Below are positions 17,261 through 26,946 of a DNA stretch of 64,000 bases, piece after piece; positions within the stretch are counted from its first letter, which is position 1, and the number at the start of each line of letters is the position of its first letter. Where the stretch lies: the NCBI RefSeq assembly GCF_009905215.1, contig NZ_CP047593.1, positions 2,732,900 through 2,796,899 on the forward strand, given 5' to 3'. Below the pieces are notes generated by a model that saw nothing but the letters and a program-made list of their open reading frames with translations, did not search any database and was not told where the DNA came from. The DNA is from Tichowtungia aerotolerans (GTDB lineage: Bacteria; Verrucomicrobiota; Kiritimatiellia; Kiritimatiellales; Tichowtungiaceae). The position numbers and the translations under genes are program-made.

Positions 17261-17431
17261 TTTCAGGACTCCTTATCTCTGAGGGTCAGAAAAGTGTAGC
17301 AGAATAACGGTTCATGACCTGTCTTAATTGGATGCGGATGTAAATTTATACCGGATCTCATCAGTAACGATTAGGCCCCTTTTTTCTGCTTTGGCCTTGC
17401 ATCTATCCTCGGATCCAACGTTCCATCGGCT

Positions 17432-17908
17432 ATGGATTTCGATTGGGTAATCATAGACGGCTACAATCTGCTGCATCAGGATGCTGCATTCGATGGCCTT
17501 CGCGCGGATCTGCAGACGGCCCGCCAGCGGCTGGTTCGTCGGGTTGAATCCGCCGCGCTGGAGATGGCACCCCGTATTACGGTGGTGTTTGATGGACGAG
17601 AAAGCGGTGTTGATGCTTCGCTGTCTGCTTCGCATCTGGAGGTCGTTTTCTCTCCTTCCAACCGTACGGCCGATGGAGTCATCGAACGTATGGTGGCCGA
17701 TGCGCAGGCTCCGGAGCGGATTTGTGTGATAACCTCTGATCGGGTTGAGGAGCAGATCGTTTCATCGGCGGGAGCGGCGGTCCTGTCTTGCGAGAGTTTT
17801 GCTTCGCGCTGCAATGCGGTCGAGAGGACAGCAGGAAAGACCTTGCGTGTTTCTCGTGGTTCCTCCGGCTCCACCCTGGGTGATTTCTTCCCGGAATCTG
17901 ATGAATAA
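17432..17908 (+). CDS. YacP/Rae1-type NYN-domain ribonuclease-like protein
   Basis: A 158-residue NYN (PIN-like) domain protein. The YacP-type pattern is clear: IIDGYNLLH at the N-terminus, VVFDGRESG, SPSNRTADGVIERM and VITSDRVEEQIV, which carry the acidic residues of the metal site. In Bacillus the relative Rae1 cuts mRNA on the ribosome. No RNA partner can be inferred here. It is 63 bases before trkA on the same strand. The only earlier alternative start is far upstream; the ATG at 17432 gives a normal length. Confidence 0.85.
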   Translation: MDFDWVIIDGYNLLHQDAAFDGLRADLQTARQRLVRRVESAALEMAPRITVVFDGRESGVDASLSASHLEVVFSPSNRTADGVIERMVADAQAPERICVITSDRVEEQIVSSAGAAVLSCESFASRCNAVERTAGKTLRVSRGSSGSTLGDFFPESDE

Positions 17909-17971
17909 ATTTGTTTTCATCCTGGCGTTCAATCCTCCAGTATCTCCGATTTCCGTTAACCCATAAAAATT

Positions 17972-19318
17972 ATGAGAGTTTTAATCATAGGTGCAGGGAA
18001 CGCCGGTCGGCAGCTTGCTGAACGGTTGTGTGACGAGAGACATAGTGTCGTCATGGTGGATACTGATCCGCAGATCCTCGCGGAAGCGGAAGCGCGTCTG
18101 GATATCCTGACGGTCTGCGGTCCGGGATCCAGCCCGCAGGTGCTGAATGAGGCACAGATGGATAAGTGCCAGCTGGTGATCGCGGTCACGGACAGCGATG
18201 AGGTCAATATTCTTTCCTGTCTGTATGCGCACGCAGCCGGAGTGGAACGCAAAGTGGCCCGGGTGACGTCGCCGGAATACATCCACAAGGGTGATACATA
18301 TGATCTGACGTCCATGGGAATTGATCTGGTGATCAGCCAGAAACAGGAATGTGCCCGCGAAATGTACCACATGCTTCAGATACCGGAGGCGCTCGAAGCA
18401 TTTGAGATCTTCAAGGGACGCATCATGGTGGCCGGGGTGCAGGTTGACCGGAAAAGTCCGATTCTCGGCATAACTCCGGTACAGTTCGAGAATAATGAGC
18501 TGATTGAGAAAGTCCGTCTGATCGCCATTCGTCGCAACGCAGAACTGATTATCCCGCATGGCGATACCTGTTTTGAAGAAAACGACCTGGTGTATCTGGT
18601 CGGACAGCGCAGTGATCTGAAAGCGTTTGTGGCCTGGGTTTGTCCCGAGTGTCAATCGTTCGATAAAGTGATTATCGCCGGTGGCGGCGACCTCGGCCTG
18701 TTGCTGGCAAAAAGACTCGAGAATCAGATCGAATGTGTTCTGCTCGAGCAGGACGAAGATCGTGCCCGGCACTGTTCCGCCGAGCTTCAGAAAACCCTGA
18801 TCCTCCGGGCGGACGCCCTGGCCGGCAGTGCGCTCGATGAAACCGGTATCGGACCGCAGACTGCGTTCGTTGCGCTGACCGGAGACGATGAAAACAATAT
18901 TATGAACTGCCTGATGGCGCAGAAAAAAGGCGCGTCATTTACCGTGGCAAACATTACCCGCACAGATTACCTGCCGGTGGTGGAAAGCCTGAATCTGGTC
19001 GATCGGGTTGTCAGCCCCTACATTTCCACCACGCACGCGATTCTGCATTATCTTCGTTCTCAGAAAGTGCAGGCGGCTTCCCTGCTGCACAATCTGCCCG
19101 GAGAGCTTCTGGATGTGGTGGTTGCCGAGACCAGCAAAGCGGCCTTTCAAAAGATCCGTGAAATCAAAATGCCGCGCAAAGCAATTATCGCCTCAGTGCT
19201 GCGCGGGCAGGAGGTGCTTCCCGCCATCGGAACATTGCGGCTTGTGCCCCATGACCGCCTGCTGATTTTTGCGCATCCCGACGCGATCAAGAAAATCCAA
19301 TCCATGTTCCTCCAATGA
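17972..19318 (+). CDS. trkA: Trk potassium uptake regulatory subunit TrkA
   Basis: A 448-residue cytoplasmic NAD-binding regulator of the Trk/Ktr K+ channel. It has two RCK repeats: the first begins with the dinucleotide motif IIGAGNAG at residues 5-12, the second with IIAGGGDLG near residue 235, each followed by a C-terminal ligand domain. No ribosome-binding site is obvious. The stop overlaps the trkH start by 4 bases (ATGA), so the channel and regulator are co-translated. Confidence 0.95.
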   Translation: MRVLIIGAGNAGRQLAERLCDERHSVVMVDTDPQILAEAEARLDILTVCGPGSSPQVLNEAQMDKCQLVIAVTDSDEVNILSCLYAHAAGVERKVARVTSPEYIHKGDTYDLTSMGIDLVISQKQECAREMYHMLQIPEALEAFEIFKGRIMVAGVQVDRKSPILGITPVQFENNELIEKVRLIAIRRNAELIIPHGDTCFEENDLVYLVGQRSDLKAFVAWVCPECQSFDKVIIAGGGDLGLLLAKRLENQIECVLLEQDEDRARHCSAELQKTLILRADALAGSALDETGIGPQTAFVALTGDDENNIMNCLMAQKKGASFTVANITRTDYLPVVESLNLVDRVVSPYISTTHAILHYLRSQKVQAASLLHNLPGELLDVVVAETSKAAFQKIREIKMPRKAIIASVLRGQEVLPAIGTLRLVPHDRLLIFAHPDAIKKIQSMFLQ

Positions 19319-20781
19319 ACAAACGCGCGGTATTTCATTTGGTGGCCACAGTCACGCTGGTGATCGGCTTCTCGATGGGCGGCTGCGCCGCCCTGTCATG
19401 GTTCTGGGGAGATCCGGAATGGGCCAGACGAAGTCTGCTGACCTCGTCGGCGCTGACCTCGTTTTTTGCGGCCGGACTGTTATTCCTGACTCGCGGCGAT
19501 ATTAACCTTTCACGCCGCGACGGCTTTGGAATCGTCACCTTCGGATGGCTGTTTGCCGCCGTTTTCGGCGCACTGCCGTATATTCTGTCCGGCGTCATTC
19601 CAGACCCGGTTTCGGCGATCTTTGAAACCATGTCCGGGTTCACCACCACCGGAGCCTCTGTGCTTCCGGACGGCAATTTCCAGACATTGGAAAGTATTCC
19701 GCGCGGCATCATGTTCTGGCGTGCACTCACGCACTGGTTCGGCGGCATGGGCGTGCTGGTGCTGTGCGTGGCGATTCTCCCGTTTCTCGGCGTGGGCGGT
19801 ATGCAGATCTACCGTGCCGAAATGCCCGGACCGTCCAAGGACCGCCTTACGCCGCGTATCACCACCACCGCTAAACTGCTGTGGGGCGTTTATGCACTGC
19901 TGACGCTGGCCGAAATTCTGCTCCTTAAATTTGTCGGCGGCATGTGCTGGTTCGATGCGGTCTGCCATACGTTTGCCACGATGGCAACCGGTGGGTTCTC
20001 CACCCGCACCGCCAGTGTTGGCGCGTTCGACAGCGGCGTGATTGACTGCATCATTATGTTCTTCATGTTTGCCGCCGGTGTGAACTTTTCGCTGCACTAC
20101 TATGCACTGACCGGCAAGCCCGGTCGCTACTGGAAAGATCCGGAGTTTCGAGCCTACTTTATTTTCTGGCTGATCACCGGCCTCATTCTCACCTTTAATA
20201 TCTGGGGCTCCGTATACAGCAGGTTCCTTGACGCACTGCGCGCCGCCTTTTTTCAGGGAACCTCCATTCTCACCACCACCGGATTTATCACTGCCGACTT
20301 TGACCTCTGGCCGCAACCGTCCCGTATTCTGCTGGTGCTGATGATGTTCGTCGGCGGCTGCGCCGGATCGACCGGCGGTGGTATCAAAGTGGTCCGTATC
20401 TTCATTATGTGGAAAAAAGTCATCAAAGAGCTGCGCCAGTTTATGCGCCCGCGAGCTGTTTTGCGCGTGAAGCTCGGCGGAAAGGCCGTGGATGACGATG
20501 CGGTATCGCACATCGTTGCATTTTTCACCATTTTCGTACTGGTGTTTGTGCTGGCTTCGTTTCTGATGACTTTCTACACGCCCGATCTCGAAACCGCAGC
20601 GACTTCCGTCGTCGCCACGCTCGGCAATATCGGTCCGGGGCTCAGTGCTGTCGGCGCCACTCAGAACTTCGCAGCCATCCCGGCGCCGGGGCAGTCGCTG
20701 CTGATTCTCTGTATGCTGCTTGGCCGTTTGGAGCTGTATACTGTACTGATTGTTTTCCTGCCGGGATTCTGGAAAAAATAA
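19315..20781 (+). CDS. trkH: Trk potassium uptake channel subunit TrkH
   Basis: A 488-residue membrane protein with the four-fold M1-P-M2 repeat of TrkH/KtrB. Selectivity-filter-like segments are visible: FTTTGASVL, ATGGFSTR, LTTTGFITAD and TLGNIGPGLSAVG. It works with TrkA, whose gene overlaps it. A one-mismatch dispersed palindrome lies at 19678-19692 and is read as NFQTLES just after the first filter. Typical TrkH proteins seem 4-5 residues shorter at that point, so the element may have added residues. Confidence 0.94.
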   Translation: MNKRAVFHLVATVTLVIGFSMGGCAALSWFWGDPEWARRSLLTSSALTSFFAAGLLFLTRGDINLSRRDGFGIVTFGWLFAAVFGALPYILSGVIPDPVSAIFETMSGFTTTGASVLPDGNFQTLESIPRGIMFWRALTHWFGGMGVLVLCVAILPFLGVGGMQIYRAEMPGPSKDRLTPRITTTAKLLWGVYALLTLAEILLLKFVGGMCWFDAVCHTFATMATGGFSTRTASVGAFDSGVIDCIIMFFMFAAGVNFSLHYYALTGKPGRYWKDPEFRAYFIFWLITGLILTFNIWGSVYSRFLDALRAAFFQGTSILTTTGFITADFDLWPQPSRILLVLMMFVGGCAGSTGGGIKVVRIFIMWKKVIKELRQFMRPRAVLRVKLGGKAVDDDAVSHIVAFFTIFVLVFVLASFLMTFYTPDLETAATSVVATLGNIGPGLSAVGATQNFAAIPAPGQSLLILCMLLGRLELYTVLIVFLPGFWKK

Positions 20782-20784
20782 ATT

Positions 20785-22104
20785 ATGAAAACTCCTCCTG
20801 TTGTCAGTCTTGTCAGCCTCGGATGCGCTAAAAATACGGTGGATTCTGAGCTGGTTCTCGGCCGTTTTGCGGAAAGCGGATGGATGATTTCCGAGGAACC
20901 GGCCGATTCCGATATCTGTCTGGTCAACACCTGCGGATTCATCGAAGACGCCCGCGAAGAGGCCGCGAGCGTTCTTCATGAACTGAAGGCCGCCGGCGGG
21001 CCGAAAGTCGTGGTTGCGCTCGGCTGTCTTGTCAAGCGCGCTGCGGACTGTCCGGAGACGGATCATTTTTTGGAAGCAGCCGATGCCCGCGTTTCCTTTT
21101 CTGATTACAGTCGCCTGCCGGAAATCTGTCTCGAACTGCTGGGCGAAAAAGCCGAGCCGATGGAAATGCTGGGTTACAGTGAGTTTCTCACCCAGCCGCG
21201 CCTGCGCACCGGTTCTCCGCACACAGCGTACCTGAAAATCTCAGAAGGCTGTTCCAATCCCTGTACATTCTGCTCCATTCCTAAAATCCGGGGAAAACAG
21301 ATCAGCCGTCCGATGGATGATATTGTCAATGAAGCGCATTCTCTGATTGAGGCGGGTGCGATTGAGATCAGCCTGATTGCTCAGGATACGACCGCCTACG
21401 GAAAGGATTGGGACGGAGAACTGCATCTTTCAGGATTACTGCGGCGTTTGCGGGACGAAATTGACGCCAATATCTGGTTCCGGCTTATGTACGCCTGTCC
21501 GCAGCACCTCTCCCGCAGTGTGCTCGATGTGATGGCCTCCGACCCGCGCTTCTGCCCGTACATCGACATGCCGCTTCAGCATATTTCCGACCGGATGCTC
21601 GACGCCATGGGGCGTCAGCTCACAAAGTTCCAAACTTTGGAAAAACTTGATCTGATTCGTGAAGTGCTTCCGGAGTGCGCCATCCGTACGGCCTTTATCG
21701 TCGGGCACCCCGGTGAAACGGAGGAGGATTTCAATGAGCTGCTTGAGTTTGTGCGGGAAGGGCGTTTTACCCATGCCGGAGTCTTCTGCTATTCCGCCGA
21801 GCCGGGAACCATCTCGGCGCGTCTGGAAAATGATGTTCCGGACGATGTGAAAGAACAGCGCCGGGCACTGCTGATGGAAGCGCAGCGCGACGCCTCTGCC
21901 GCCAACTGCGCCGCACAGATCGGCAAAACCGTCGAAGTCATCATCGACGGCTCCTGCGAAGAGGGGCTTATTGCGCGGTCACGGCACCAGGCTCCCGAAG
22001 TCGACGGCGTTTTCTTCCTTCCGGAATTTGAAGACGCGATGCCCGGGGATCGCTACGACGTTGAAATCACTTCTGCTTCCGACTACGATTTTTACGCAGA
22101 GTAG
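20785..22104 (+). CDS. rimO: Ribosomal protein S12 methylthiotransferase
   Basis: A 439-residue radical-SAM enzyme that adds a methylthio group to an aspartate of ribosomal protein S12. The N-terminal UPF0004 domain has the auxiliary cluster cysteines (GCAKNTVD, NTCGFI, LGCLVK). The radical-SAM cysteines are C156, C160 and C163 in EGCSNPCTFCSIP. A TRAM domain closes the protein. A perfect dispersed palindrome lies at 21628-21642, read as KFQTLEK in the helix before IREVLPE, with no net length change against the family. The gene starts 3 bases after trkH and its end overlaps the convergent sulfite-reductase-like gene by 13 bases. Confidence 0.95.
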   Translation: MKTPPVVSLVSLGCAKNTVDSELVLGRFAESGWMISEEPADSDICLVNTCGFIEDAREEAASVLHELKAAGGPKVVVALGCLVKRAADCPETDHFLEAADARVSFSDYSRLPEICLELLGEKAEPMEMLGYSEFLTQPRLRTGSPHTAYLKISEGCSNPCTFCSIPKIRGKQISRPMDDIVNEAHSLIEAGAIEISLIAQDTTAYGKDWDGELHLSGLLRRLRDEIDANIWFRLMYACPQHLSRSVLDVMASDPRFCPYIDMPLQHISDRMLDAMGRQLTKFQTLEKLDLIREVLPECAIRTAFIVGHPGETEEDFNELLEFVREGRFTHAGVFCYSAEPGTISARLENDVPDDVKEQRRALLMEAQRDASAANCAAQIGKTVEVIIDGSCEEGLIARSRHQAPEVDGVFFLPEFEDAMPGDRYDVEITSASDYDFYAE

Positions 22105-22949
22105 CTTTCGGACAGGATCGCCTGAATAACTGCATCTTCGCCCATACGATTGATAACGTGCCCGAGGCGTTCTTTGGGTTTTCCGTTTGCTTTGTAGAAA
22201 AGCAGAGTTTGTTCGATGAGTTCGAAGAGTTCTTCCGAAGTTTGGATATTTGTTTTCAGAGGAATGCCGAGTCGCGGTTTTTTACCGAGGGTTCCGCCAA
22301 TGAGCAGGGTGTATCCGGTTGATTCCGGTCCCCAGGCTTTTGCAGGGCAGAGAACGGAACATACGCTGCAGTGGATGCAGGTCGACTCATCACGTTCATA
22401 GCGATCGTCTTTGCCGGTGATGGCCTGTACCGGGCAGAGTTTAATGCAGGCATTGCAGCGGATGCATTTTTCGGAATCCCATTTGGGGGTGCGCATGCCC
22501 ATGATGCCGATGTCGCTTTCGCGCGCTTTGCCGCAGTTGTTCGGGCAGCCGGTGACTCCGAATTTGACTTTGTAGGGAACGTCGAGGCGGAAGTAGCGCC
22601 GGTCGATTTCTTCCGCAATTTCGGGGGTGTCGATGGAGCCGTAGCGACAGGTGTTTTTGCCGGGGCAGGCGATTACAATGCGCACTCGGTTGCCGTCGGA
22701 TCCCATTTTGATTCCGGCGGTTTCCAGTTCTTTTTGCGCTTCAGCCAGATCCTTTTTGTGAACGTGCGGGATTTCGATGCCCTGCCGGGTGGTGATGTGC
22801 ACGCTTCCGGAGCCGTAGCGGCGGGCAATATCCGCCACAGTGTTCAGCTGGTCAGCAGTCAGGTCGCCTCCGACGGCTCGGAGTCTCATGGCAAAAAAAT
22901 CTGTCTGGATTTGCCGGATATTGCAGGAGTAAGAGGGGGGCGTATTCAT
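22092..22949 (-). CDS. Sulfite/nitrite reductase-like protein with two 4Fe-4S clusters (AsrC/dSiR-like)
   Basis: A 285-residue single-subunit siroheme-type reductase. The N-terminal ferredoxin-like half (HITTRQGIEIPHVH) is followed by the siroheme/[4Fe-4S] cysteines in CPGKNTC and TGCPNNCGKA. An inserted bacterial ferredoxin with CIRCNACIKLCP and CIHCSVCSVLCP follows. The order resembles the anaerobic sulfite reductase subunit AsrC and small dissimilatory-type reductases. No AsrA/AsrB partners are next to it. Substrate (sulfite, nitrite or other) cannot be decided. It is transcribed downstream of the large DUF3857 gene with a 9-base gap. Confidence 0.85.
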   Translation of the reverse strand: MNTPPSYSCNIRQIQTDFFAMRLRAVGGDLTADQLNTVADIARRYGSGSVHITTRQGIEIPHVHKKDLAEAQKELETAGIKMGSDGNRVRIVIACPGKNTCRYGSIDTPEIAEEIDRRYFRLDVPYKVKFGVTGCPNNCGKARESDIGIMGMRTPKWDSEKCIRCNACIKLCPVQAITGKDDRYERDESTCIHCSVCSVLCPAKAWGPESTGYTLLIGGTLGKKPRLGIPLKTNIQTSEELFELIEQTLLFYKANGKPKERLGHVINRMGEDAVIQAILSESYSA

Positions 22950-22958
22950 GTCGTCTGG

Positions 22959-25900
22959 TTATGGTTGAACAATTTCCGGTTTGATTTTTTTCAGCATAAT
23001 GGTGCGGGCCGCCGGACGGGTCAGCGTGCTGTTCAGGTCCAGCAGTTCATCATAATCTTTCACGTGCACAATGGTCGGGTTGATGTCGGCTTCCTGTAGA
23101 ATCAGCATTCCGTTGCGGGTCGGCGCAGTCTGGACCTGAACGGTTCCTCCGTTTTCCGGCAGTTCTGTTTTGAATGCTTTCGGAGCGAGAGCCGGCCTCC
23201 AGCCTTTGGGGAGAATCAGTTCGTAGAGACGGGAGGTTTGAATCGGATCACCGATATAAAAGGCGCTGGAGCGGCGGTCGCTGCGGATTCCAAGCAGATT
23301 GTCGAGTCCTCCGGGAAGGGTGAAATACATATGGTCTCCATCGACCACGGCATAGTTTTTGAGTTTCGCCGCCAGCGTCAGAGTGCCTTCTTCGAAGGAA
23401 GGGAGCAGCGGACGGATCGCCTCCGCGGACTGGGAGAGGTCGCTGAGCTGTCTCTGCTGTTCGCGCCGAAGTTCTTCGGGCGTGAATTCGGCGAAGATTT
23501 TGTGAAATGCTTCAAACGGAGTTCCGGAGAAGTTGGTTGATTTCAGAACCGTGACATCTCCGTTTTCTGCGATGACCATTTGATACGACGTGTCGGAGCG
23601 GTTTTCGAGTGAGGTTTCGGGAAACTCCAGTTCGCCGGTCTTCAGGTTGATGGCGGGATTTCTGTTGTGTTCCAGCGTGCCGGGCGCAGCGTAACGGCCG
23701 CTGTCGCCGAAGTAATAGTCCTTTTTGTCGTTTTCAATGGCTACAAGCGGCACATTGAACGGCTGACGCTGGAATGTGTCCATGAGCGATGTGTTGATTC
23801 CTTTAATCCGCGGAAGGCCGGAGGAAAGCACAAAGCGGGGTTTGAGTTTTACGGCGTCGCTGAGTGCGTAGAGCAGCACGGCGCGGTCGATGCTGTTGCC
23901 GTATCCTTCTGCCAGCGTCTGTTCAGCCGGTGTAATGGCAGATAGGGGCAGCGAAGAGATGCCGGGGCCCGCCGGGCGGATATTGCGATCCACAAAGTCC
24001 CTCAGAACGGTCATTTTCTGGATGCGGCCTTTGATGTCATGCGTCAGTTCTTTTGCCTTGGCTTTTACTGAGTCTTTCGGTTTGGCGGCAGCGAGCAGTT
24101 TTCTTCGGATCGTTTCGGCGTAGCCGTCCATGGTTCCCGTTGAAAGGAGCAGCGACGGTTTCAGCACCCAGTCCGGAATGAGGTGGTCTTCCTTGCGAAT
24201 CATTGGGCGGTTTTCGGCAGACCACTCATGAACAATGTTCCCATTGTTGTGATAGGTGCGCTGGCGGATGACGCCGGGTGCCATATTGCCGATCTTCAGG
24301 TCGACGGAGCGCGGGGTTTCAACCCGCACGGTTTTTTTCACGATCGGGTTGAGATCATCAAAGGTTTCCATGATGGAGAAAAAGGGAACATCGCGCCATG
24401 CGGTTGCAATCTGATATTCAATTTCGCTGCCGATTTCCACGCCGGGCAGGCTGATGACCATGATCTTTTCTGCCGGATAGCGCGGCGCTCCGGAGACCCA
24501 TGGGGCATCCATGATATTGACTTCTTTTTCGGGATCGATATCGCGCACGGTGCCGTCCGGGGCCGTGACGCGCGCAAACTTCAGGGCGACTCTCTGGAAG
24601 CCGGAGTTGTAGGAGATTTTCACATCGGAAAGCGCTCGTTTCCCGGCATAGGTCAGCACCTTTTGTTTCACTGTTGTGAGGCACGTGAAATTTTTCGGAT
24701 TGTAGATGGTGTACTGCGAGAGGTCGTCGAGCGTGGCGAAGTCGGCTTCTTTCGGGAATCCGCCTGCCTGAAGAATGACGCGTTTGCGTGAGTTCTGTTC
24801 TGCAATTTTCAGGTTTGCTTTGAGCTCAAGGTATTCGTCCGGATTGAATTCAACCGTGCGCAGGCGCAGGTCGGCGGTGGCGGCAATCACTCCGTTGGTT
24901 GCGCTGACGGAGCGGCTGATGAGAACGCGCGGATTGTCGATGGTGTCATATTGCGGAAGGATGGACGGGCGCAGGCTTCCCTGGGTGAGGTCAAGGCGGA
25001 CAGTTTCTGAAACGCCGCAGGTGATTTGTGTCTGCAGGGGATATTTCCTTTTGTCGAGACCGGTTCCGTCGCCGAGCAGGGCACCGAACAGTCCGAAATG
25101 GTTGATGAGTGTGGGAACGCGAAGCATGGCTTCGGACGGACCGGCAACCACGGCGTTTTCCACTTCAAAGCCGATGGCTACGGACAGCGGGGTGGTTGTG
25201 TCGCGCACATTGGCCGGAAAAATTTCAAGGCTGGTGAGGCGGGCATCTCCCAGTGCCTGTTTGATGCGGGATTCAAAGTACGGTTCCCGTTCTTCGGGCT
25301 TGAGGTTGGCCAGGCGTCCGCGGTAGGCGGTGTCGTTGATGCCGCCGAAGGAGAGCAGTGCCTGTGCGGTGATCAGGTTGCTGTCATTGAGCGATCCTTC
25401 AATCTGGATGGTCAGCATGTTTTCTTCCGGAGGAATCACCGGGGATGTGCGCAGCGGGTCGCCGCCGGGGTGGGCGACCAGATAGCTGCGGTTGCAGAGA
25501 TAGGCCGGCAGCAGATCGCGTGTATTCTCGTTGGTGGCATCCATCAGCTGCCAGGAACCGTTCGGATTACGAACCGCCGTGATGGCATGGTTGAACCACG
25601 GCTGCGGCACTTCGGGATCTTTTTTGGGGCCGACATAAATCAGGACCGGGTATGCTTCGAATCCGGCGAGCTGCAGCATGGAGACCAGCAGGGCGGCCTT
25701 GTCGCGGCAGACACCGTAACGGTTATCGAAGGTCATGCAGACATCGTGCGGTTCATAGCCGGGCGCTTCGTCTTCGACCGTAATCCCCATGTAGCGGATA
25801 TCCTGCGACACAAAGCGGAAGATCGCCTCAATTTGTTTCTGGCGGTCGGTCAGTCCGTCGGTCAGCTCTTTTACCTTGGTTTTCATGGTGTCATTGACCG

Positions 25901-26729
25901 CATCCAGACGCGGCTTGGAAAGCTTCCAGTACCATTTGGACAGTGATTCCCAGTCCGGAATTGTGCTGAGCAAAACCCGCTGGGAGACGGTATAGCGCGC
26001 GGGCATTTCCGGTTCCGGGAACATCTGCGGAACATTGCGGGCTTCCCAGATGTGGCTGAGGCCGCCGTCGGGCCGTTTTTTCTTGCGGTAGGTGACGGTG
26101 TCGCCGACCGGGTCTTTCAGCTCAATCCGGGTCAGCGGCAGATCGGCCGGGGCGTCCACCCGGCAGGACGAATGGAGAATCGGGGAGGTGTCTTCGAAGA
26201 CGAACAGGTCGCTCCATGTGTTCGGAACCACGGCTTTGGTGCGTTTTCCAGTGAAGGTGTAGTGCAGCAGGTCCCCGATCTCCAGATTCGGAACACTCAG
26301 CAGAATCTGTTTGCTGTTGGGATCGTAGATGTTGGCATTCATCTGACTCGAATCAATGGTTTCCCGGGTCTGCTTTTCCAGATCAATGGGAACGATGGTG
26401 CCGTCGGGCTTGATGACTTCTGCCTGGGTGAACCGGGTGGTGCCGTATGCGGCATCATAACCGAGAGTGACGGTGCCTTCCTCCTGCCGTCCTTTTTCGG
26501 TCAGAATCTTAATGGCGACGTCGCTGACGTATTCATAGGAGCCGTCGGCGCGGTATGAAAGCCGGATGATGTCTTCCACCAGAACCGTGTCGGCGTCAGG
26601 ATAGAGTTTGAGCGTCGCCGGGGCCGCGGAGCGCAGCAGAGCCTCCGGTGACGGCAGGCCGTTGAGTTCAACCGCAGCAAGGTTCAGCGCTCCGCAGAGC
26701 AGAAACAACATCAGGATCCATTTTTTCAT
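22959..26729 (-). CDS. Exported twin-module DUF3857/transglutaminase-like protein
   Basis: A very large secreted or periplasmic protein of 1256 residues, starting from ATG 26729 with a signal peptide (MKKWILMLFLLCGALNLAA). It is built from two copies of a DUF3857 beta-domain followed by a transglutaminase-like fold. Module 1 has a full catalytic set: Cys in NRYGVCRDKAALL, His in WFNHAITAV and Asp in LMDATNE. Module 2, from about residue 660, repeats the order but has EGYGNSIDRAVLL where the cysteine should be, so it is probably inactive. The frame is open to a TTG at 26765, but that start would spoil the signal peptide. The cellular role of these proteins is unknown; amide or peptide bond work in the periplasm is inferred. 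Confidence 0.87.
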   Translation of the reverse strand: MKKWILMLFLLCGALNLAAVELNGLPSPEALLRSAAPATLKLYPDADTVLVEDIIRLSYRADGSYEYVSDVAIKILTEKGRQEEGTVTLGYDAAYGTTRFTQAEVIKPDGTIVPIDLEKQTRETIDSSQMNANIYDPNSKQILLSVPNLEIGDLLHYTFTGKRTKAVVPNTWSDLFVFEDTSPILHSSCRVDAPADLPLTRIELKDPVGDTVTYRKKKRPDGGLSHIWEARNVPQMFPEPEMPARYTVSQRVLLSTIPDWESLSKWYWKLSKPRLDAVNDTMKTKVKELTDGLTDRQKQIEAIFRFVSQDIRYMGITVEDEAPGYEPHDVCMTFDNRYGVCRDKAALLVSMLQLAGFEAYPVLIYVGPKKDPEVPQPWFNHAITAVRNPNGSWQLMDATNENTRDLLPAYLCNRSYLVAHPGGDPLRTSPVIPPEENMLTIQIEGSLNDSNLITAQALLSFGGINDTAYRGRLANLKPEEREPYFESRIKQALGDARLTSLEIFPANVRDTTTPLSVAIGFEVENAVVAGPSEAMLRVPTLINHFGLFGALLGDGTGLDKRKYPLQTQITCGVSETVRLDLTQGSLRPSILPQYDTIDNPRVLISRSVSATNGVIAATADLRLRTVEFNPDEYLELKANLKIAEQNSRKRVILQAGGFPKEADFATLDDLSQYTIYNPKNFTCLTTVKQKVLTYAGKRALSDVKISYNSGFQRVALKFARVTAPDGTVRDIDPEKEVNIMDAPWVSGAPRYPAEKIMVISLPGVEIGSEIEYQIATAWRDVPFFSIMETFDDLNPIVKKTVRVETPRSVDLKIGNMAPGVIRQRTYHNNGNIVHEWSAENRPMIRKEDHLIPDWVLKPSLLLSTGTMDGYAETIRRKLLAAAKPKDSVKAKAKELTHDIKGRIQKMTVLRDFVDRNIRPAGPGISSLPLSAITPAEQTLAEGYGNSIDRAVLLYALSDAVKLKPRFVLSSGLPRIKGINTSLMDTFQRQPFNVPLVAIENDKKDYYFGDSGRYAAPGTLEHNRNPAINLKTGELEFPETSLENRSDTSYQMVIAENGDVTVLKSTNFSGTPFEAFHKIFAEFTPEELRREQQRQLSDLSQSAEAIRPLLPSFEEGTLTLAAKLKNYAVVDGDHMYFTLPGGLDNLLGIRSDRRSSAFYIGDPIQTSRLYELILPKGWRPALAPKAFKTELPENGGTVQVQTAPTRNGMLILQEADINPTIVHVKDYDELLDLNSTLTRPAARTIMLKKIKPEIVQP

Positions 26730-26946
26730 TTGTGCAGAACTCCGTATTTTAGAGGAAACCGACAACCTAACCCATCGTTTCGTTCAATACAATCGTCTCC
26801 TTTTAAAACCGGACGGAATCCGAACTTGCTCTGCGCCGCATGCTTAGGTAAGTTCCCCCGCTTCACAGAACGCGACGTCATCCATTCTGTTGCCTGATTG
26901 ATACGGCGTCGCAGTAACCCTGAAAACAGAAAAGAAAGGAAGATCC

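Noticed and set aside
19510-21222. Minus-strand open frame of 570 codons opposite trkH and rimO
   Set aside because: It is the mirror of two well-supported genes in a GC-rich region, with no domain and no ribosome-binding site.
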